Notes under the pieces: model-generated
Databases searched by the model: none
Told to the model about the DNA's origin: nothing
Seen by the model: the letters and a program-made list of their open reading frames with translations, nothing else
Made by a program: the position numbers and the translations under genes
Source: Anaerolineaceae bacterium
GTDB lineage: Bacteria > Chloroflexota > Anaerolineae > Anaerolineales > Anaerolineaceae
DNA length: 8,649 nucleotides
NCBI GenBank assembly: GCA_027348305.1
Contig: DAIEPS010000071.1
Coordinates: 1-8,649, forward strand
Direction: 5' to 3'
Shown: in pieces, positions 5,279 through 8,649 of the stretch
How the letters are laid out: each line of letters opens with the position of its first letter
How positions within the stretch are numbered: position 1 is the first letter of the stretch

Positions 5279-7072
5279 ATGGATTCTTATCAGACCTATA
5301 TTTCGAGTGACCTGGTAGCCTGTGCCATGGGGCGTAAACACGCCGATCTGGTGATCAAGAACGGACAGTGGGTTTGTGTTCAAACTGGCGAAATTTTACC
5401 TCACTCTGATATAGCCATCCTATCAGGACGAATTGCCTGGATCGGTGAAAACGCGGATCATACCATCGGGCCTAAAACCCGCGTAATCGATGCTGACAAC
5501 CATTTTCTCGTGCCTGGTTTATTGGATGCCCACATGCATGTCGAATCGGGCATGGTTACGGTCACCGAGTTCGTCCGAGCTGTAGTGCCGCACGGCACGA
5601 CCGGCATGTTCATTGATCCTCATGAGATTGCCAACGTCTTTGGCCTGCGCGGTGTGCGCATTATGGTGGATGACGCTGCCAAACAGCCCATTCATGTGTT
5701 TGTACAAATGCCCTCCTGTGTGCCATCTGCACCTGGGTTTGAAACCCCGGGGGCTGTGCTTGGGCCTGCAGAGGTGACTGAAGCCATGACTTGGCCGGGG
5801 ATTATCGGCTTGGGTGAAATGATGAACTACCCGGGTGTGGTTGCCGGTGATGAGAAAGTCCACGCCGAGATGACCGCGACTCGCACAGCTCACAAGGTGA
5901 TCGGCGGGCATTACCCATCACCTGATTTTGGTAGAGAATTCCACGCTTACCTGGCTGGTGGTCCGCAGGATGATCACGAAGGCACGACCATGGAAGGTGC
6001 TGTCTCACGGGCACGTCAGGGGATGAAGGTCATGATGCGCTACGGATCCTCGTGGCATGATGTCGTGAAACAGATGAAAGCCATCACTGAAAAGGGCATT
6101 TCTCCGCGGGCTTTTGTGCTCTGCACGGATGACTGTCACTCAGAGACACTTTTTAATGAAGGTCACATGGATCGAGTCGTGCGCCATGCCATCGTTGAAG
6201 GGCTTGATCCCATGATGGCTATTCAAATGGCCACGATAAATACCGCTGAACATTTTGGCGTTTCCCACGAGATGGGCATGCTCGCACCCGGACGTTACGC
6301 AGATGTTGTTTTGGTCAAAGACTTGAGAGATTTCAAGGCACAACGGGTTATTGCCAAAGGCGTTGAAGTTGTAAAAGACAATCAATGGTTGGTGGATCTG
6401 CCTAAGATCACATATCCAGATTGGGCGACCCATTCAGTCCATTTGGCTAGACCCCTCAGCGTAGAAGATTTTGCCCTGAAGGCAGCAAGTGATAAAGAAG
6501 TCACTGCCAACGTGATCGGCATCATTGAAAACCAGGCCCCGACCAAACACCTGCGCCTTAAAATAAAACCGGTGGATGGACAAATTCATCAGGATATTGA
6601 ACATGATATCGCCAAGATCGCGCTTGTTGAGCGGCATCATGCGTCAGGCAGGATCCAGATGGGATTGGCCAGCGGATTTGGTTTCAACGTGCCCTGCGCA
6701 GTAGCGACCACCATGGCGCACGACAGCCACCAGTTGATCGTGGTCGGCACGGATGATGAAGACATGGTCATCGCAGCCAATGAACTGGCAAAATGCGGCG
6801 GCGGGCAGATCGCCGTGAAAGATGGAAAGGTAATTGGGCTGGTTGACCTGCTGGTTGGTGGATTAATGTCAAATGAACCGGTCAAGGTTGTGGCTCAAAA
6901 AGCGGCCTCGGTGCTGGCAGGTTTTCGCCAGTGTGGATGCAAATTGAACAATCCCAACATGCAGCTCAGTTTATTGGGGTTGGTGGTGATCCCAGAGTTG
7001 CGTATATCCGATTTGGGACTCGTAGACGTAACACGATTTGATTTTATTCCGGTCACAGAACCGGCAGATTAA
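5279..7072 (+). CDS. ade: Adenine deaminase
   Basis: Cytoplasmic metal-dependent enzyme of 597 aa that deaminates adenine to hypoxanthine and ammonia, letting adenine enter purine salvage or catabolism. Length matches bacterial Ade (about 570-600 aa). The amidohydrolase barrel shows H85-M-H87 (DAHMHVESG), the DPHE motif (113-116), E180 in GLGEMMNYPGV, H211 in GGHYP, H233 in DDHEG and Asp284 in CTDDCHSE. The Ade-specific C-terminal domain has HDSHQ (481-485), CGGGQIAV, MSNEP (530-534) and a LGLVVIPELRISDLGLVDV end. The ATG at 5279 follows AAGGA at 5269-5273. It is 18 bp after the upstream deaminase and 22 bp before the GntR gene, so it is co-transcribed with both. Confidence 0.95.
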   Translation: MDSYQTYISSDLVACAMGRKHADLVIKNGQWVCVQTGEILPHSDIAILSGRIAWIGENADHTIGPKTRVIDADNHFLVPGLLDAHMHVESGMVTVTEFVRAVVPHGTTGMFIDPHEIANVFGLRGVRIMVDDAAKQPIHVFVQMPSCVPSAPGFETPGAVLGPAEVTEAMTWPGIIGLGEMMNYPGVVAGDEKVHAEMTATRTAHKVIGGHYPSPDFGREFHAYLAGGPQDDHEGTTMEGAVSRARQGMKVMMRYGSSWHDVVKQMKAITEKGISPRAFVLCTDDCHSETLFNEGHMDRVVRHAIVEGLDPMMAIQMATINTAEHFGVSHEMGMLAPGRYADVVLVKDLRDFKAQRVIAKGVEVVKDNQWLVDLPKITYPDWATHSVHLARPLSVEDFALKAASDKEVTANVIGIIENQAPTKHLRLKIKPVDGQIHQDIEHDIAKIALVERHHASGRIQMGLASGFGFNVPCAVATTMAHDSHQLIVVGTDDEDMVIAANELAKCGGGQIAVKDGKVIGLVDLLVGGLMSNEPVKVVAQKAASVLAGFRQCGCKLNNPNMQLSLLGLVVIPELRISDLGLVDVTRFDFIPVTEPAD

Positions 7073-7094
7073 CGAATGGATTGGGGCAGGAAAA

Positions 7095-7844
7095 ATGGAA
7101 ATTATTAGTAAATTGGAAAACCAGCATCCTTTTCAAATGTTGCAAACAAAACTGGCGAAATTGATCAGTGAAACGCCCGCTGGCGAAAGGTTGCCGGCGG
7201 AACCCGAATTGGCCCGCATTCTGGGGGTTTCACGCGCAACTTTGCGCGAAGGTATGCGCACCTTTGAAGGGCAGGGGTTGATCCGCCGCAGGCAAGGGGT
7301 GGGCACTTTTGTCGTTCCGCAATCCAAGGTGATTGAAACAGGTTTGGAAGTATTGGAGAGCATCGAACGGCTTGCCAGCCGCATTGGTCTTAAAGTGACC
7401 ATGGGCGCACTTCAGATCAAGGATATGCTGGCGGGCGTGGAAGAAAGCGAGAAATTGCAGGTGGAAGAGGGCACACCGCTGGTTACAGTTTCTCGTGTCA
7501 TATACACCGATGACCGGCCTGTGGCTTACCTTACCGATATGCTGCCCCCCAATATTCTTACCGAAGATGAACTGGCAACCGGCTTTAATGGGTCAGTCCT
7601 CGACTTGCTGATTAAGCGCGGCAATGTCGGTCTGGCAAAATCTTTCACGGATATTCAAGCTGTTGCTGCGACTGCTGACATAGCCAAGAAGCTTGAAATT
7701 CAACGCGGTGACGTTTTGCTCATGTTTGTCGCTCGTTTATACAACGATGCCGGCGAAGTAGTAGATTTCTCTTACAGCTATTTTCTCCCCGGATACTTCA
7801 GATTTCATGTTATCCGCAGTGTTGGCAATTCCAATTTCAATTAG
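7095..7844 (+). CDS. GntR-family (HutC-type) transcriptional regulator with UTRA domain
   Basis: A 249-aa DNA-binding regulator. Residues about 12-75 are the GntR winged helix-turn-helix (GERLPAEPELARILGVSRAT, then LREGMRTFEGQGLI and the RRRQGVGTFV wing). Residues about 95-245 are a UTRA ligand-binding domain, with the typical SRVIYTDDRPVAYLTDMLP and DFSYSYFLPGYFRF strands. A longer reading from TTG at 7038 would overlap ade. I prefer the ATG at 7095, which has a GGGGCAGG ribosome-binding site and begins just before the domain. Placed inside the purine operon, it probably senses a purine or breakdown product and represses the promoter at 3784-3812 through the two TTGTC-W-GACAA sites. The ligand and the operator match are inferences. 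Confidence 0.88.
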   Translation: MEIISKLENQHPFQMLQTKLAKLISETPAGERLPAEPELARILGVSRATLREGMRTFEGQGLIRRRQGVGTFVVPQSKVIETGLEVLESIERLASRIGLKVTMGALQIKDMLAGVEESEKLQVEEGTPLVTVSRVIYTDDRPVAYLTDMLPPNILTEDELATGFNGSVLDLLIKRGNVGLAKSFTDIQAVAATADIAKKLEIQRGDVLLMFVARLYNDAGEVVDFSYSYFLPGYFRFHVIRSVGNSNFN

Positions 7845-7874
7845 GTCGTTAGTGGTTGAATCACGGAGATAAAT

Positions 7875-8649
7875 ATGGATCAGGGTACTCAAGCAAGTGA
7901 AGTTCAAAAAAAAGTTGAATCTTATCGCGAAGCCATTTTAAAATTCATGCGCGAGATCTGTGCGATCCCCAGCATTAATTCACAGTTAAAGGATGTTGGA
8001 ATTCGTATCATTGATGAGATGAAGAAGCTCGGATTCGACGAAGCGCGCTTTGACAAGATGGGAAATGTGATCGGGCGTATTGGAAGCGGCAAAAAGACCA
8101 TCGTTTTTGATTCCCACATTGATACGGTTGGCATTGGTGATGCCTCCGTGTGGAAATGGGACCCCTTCGAAGGCAAGGTTGAGAACGGCCTGCTCTATGC
8201 CCGTGGTGCTGATGATGAAAAAGGCAGCACTCCCGGCATGATCTATGGCATGGCAATTGCCCGCGATCTTGGCTTGTTGGAAGGCTGGACGGTTTATTAC
8301 TTTGGCAACATGGAAGAATGGTGCGACGGCATCGCGCCCAACACGTTCGTTGAAGTGGATCCGAAGGTTCGCCCTGACTTCGTTGTGATCGGCGAACCTA
8401 CAAAAATGCAGGTTTACCGCGGACACAAAGGCCGGGTGGAATTGAAAGTGGTTGCCAAGGGCAAAAGCGCGCACGCTGCCAGCAACCAGCTTGGCGACAA
8501 TGCAATTTATAAATTACTGCCCATCATTGCCGGCATCCGCGATCTGGAACCGAAATTGGGCGACCACACATTCCTGGGGCACGCCAAGATCACGGTCTCC
8601 GATATGACTGTCAAGACGCCCAGCCTGAATGCTGTACCTGATGAAGCCA
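7875..8649 (+). CDS. YgeY-type M20 metallohydrolase, selenium metabolism-linked (partial, 3' end missing)
   Basis: The first 258 residues of a two-metal M20 peptidase/deacylase-type hydrolase; the reading frame is still open at the window end, and family members usually run to about 400 aa or more. Visible active-site parts are H81 and D83 (FDSHIDTV), bridging D114 (ARGADDEKG), E147-E148 (NMEEWCDG, catalytic base and metal ligand), and GEPT (173-176). The dimerisation domain begins with the GHKG and GKSAHAA blocks (about 183-202). The overall pattern resembles YgeY, a family found with selenium-dependent molybdenum hydroxylases and the anaerobic urate-degradation genes. Its exact reaction is not firmly known; dipeptidase or deacetylase roles are alternatives. 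The ATG follows GGAG at 7865-7868, 30 bp after the regulator gene, so it shares the operon. Confidence 0.85.
   Translation, partial: MDQGTQASEVQKKVESYREAILKFMREICAIPSINSQLKDVGIRIIDEMKKLGFDEARFDKMGNVIGRIGSGKKTIVFDSHIDTVGIGDASVWKWDPFEGKVENGLLYARGADDEKGSTPGMIYGMAIARDLGLLEGWTVYYFGNMEEWCDGIAPNTFVEVDPKVRPDFVVIGEPTKMQVYRGHKGRVELKVVAKGKSAHAASNQLGDNAIYKLLPIIAGIRDLEPKLGDHTFLGHAKITVSDMTVKTPSLNAVPDEA

Noticed and set aside
7038..7094. TTG-initiated N-terminal extension of the GntR gene overlapping ade
   Set aside because: The extra 19 residues show no GntR character and an ATG at 7095 with a fair ribosome-binding site fits the domain start.

Overview
This 8.65 kb chromosomal window has moderate GC and carries eight genes. 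All look intact except the last, which runs off the right edge. There are no mobile elements, CRISPR arrays, tRNA or rRNA genes. The gene content and protein style (TipAS-type MerR regulator, thioredoxin-type ArsC, paired purine deaminases, YgeY-type hydrolase) suggest an anaerobic or facultative bacterium. My best guess is Chloroflexota, possibly Anaerolineae. That is an impression from protein style and was not tested by any search.

Left part (1-1460): a minus-strand MerR/TipA-like drug-sensing regulator ends at a strong intrinsic terminator (45-80). It starts from a textbook MerR-type promoter with a 19-bp spacer placed so close to the ATG that the mRNA should be leaderless. A Shine-Dalgarno and in-frame ATG inside the gene could release the drug-binding domain alone, as in Streptomyces tipA. 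Divergent from it is a single arsenate reductase gene (arsC). Its 3' end forms half of a 12-bp A/T-rich inverted repeat facing the convergent ugd gene.

Middle (1461-3757): UDP-glucose 6-dehydrogenase (ugd, minus strand) and folD (plus strand) diverge from a 110-bp intergenic region. Both are housekeeping genes with complete catalytic motifs.

Right part (3758-8649): a compact plus-strand purine-catabolism operon. It encodes a probable 8-oxoguanine/guanine-type deaminase of the ATZ/TRZ amidohydrolase group, an adenine deaminase (ade), a GntR/HutC-type regulator with a UTRA domain, and the start of a YgeY-type M20 hydrolase. Gaps between these genes are only 18-30 bp, so one transcript is likely. 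Its promoter (3784-3812) is bracketed by two identical 11-bp palindromes, TTGTC-W-GACAA, with centres 53 bp apart (about five helical turns). They are a strong candidate operator pair for the GntR protein encoded in the operon. The two deaminases would feed purine bases into hypoxanthine and urate, and YgeY is a marker of the anaerobic, selenium-linked urate degradation gene set. The rest of that pathway may lie just past the right edge.
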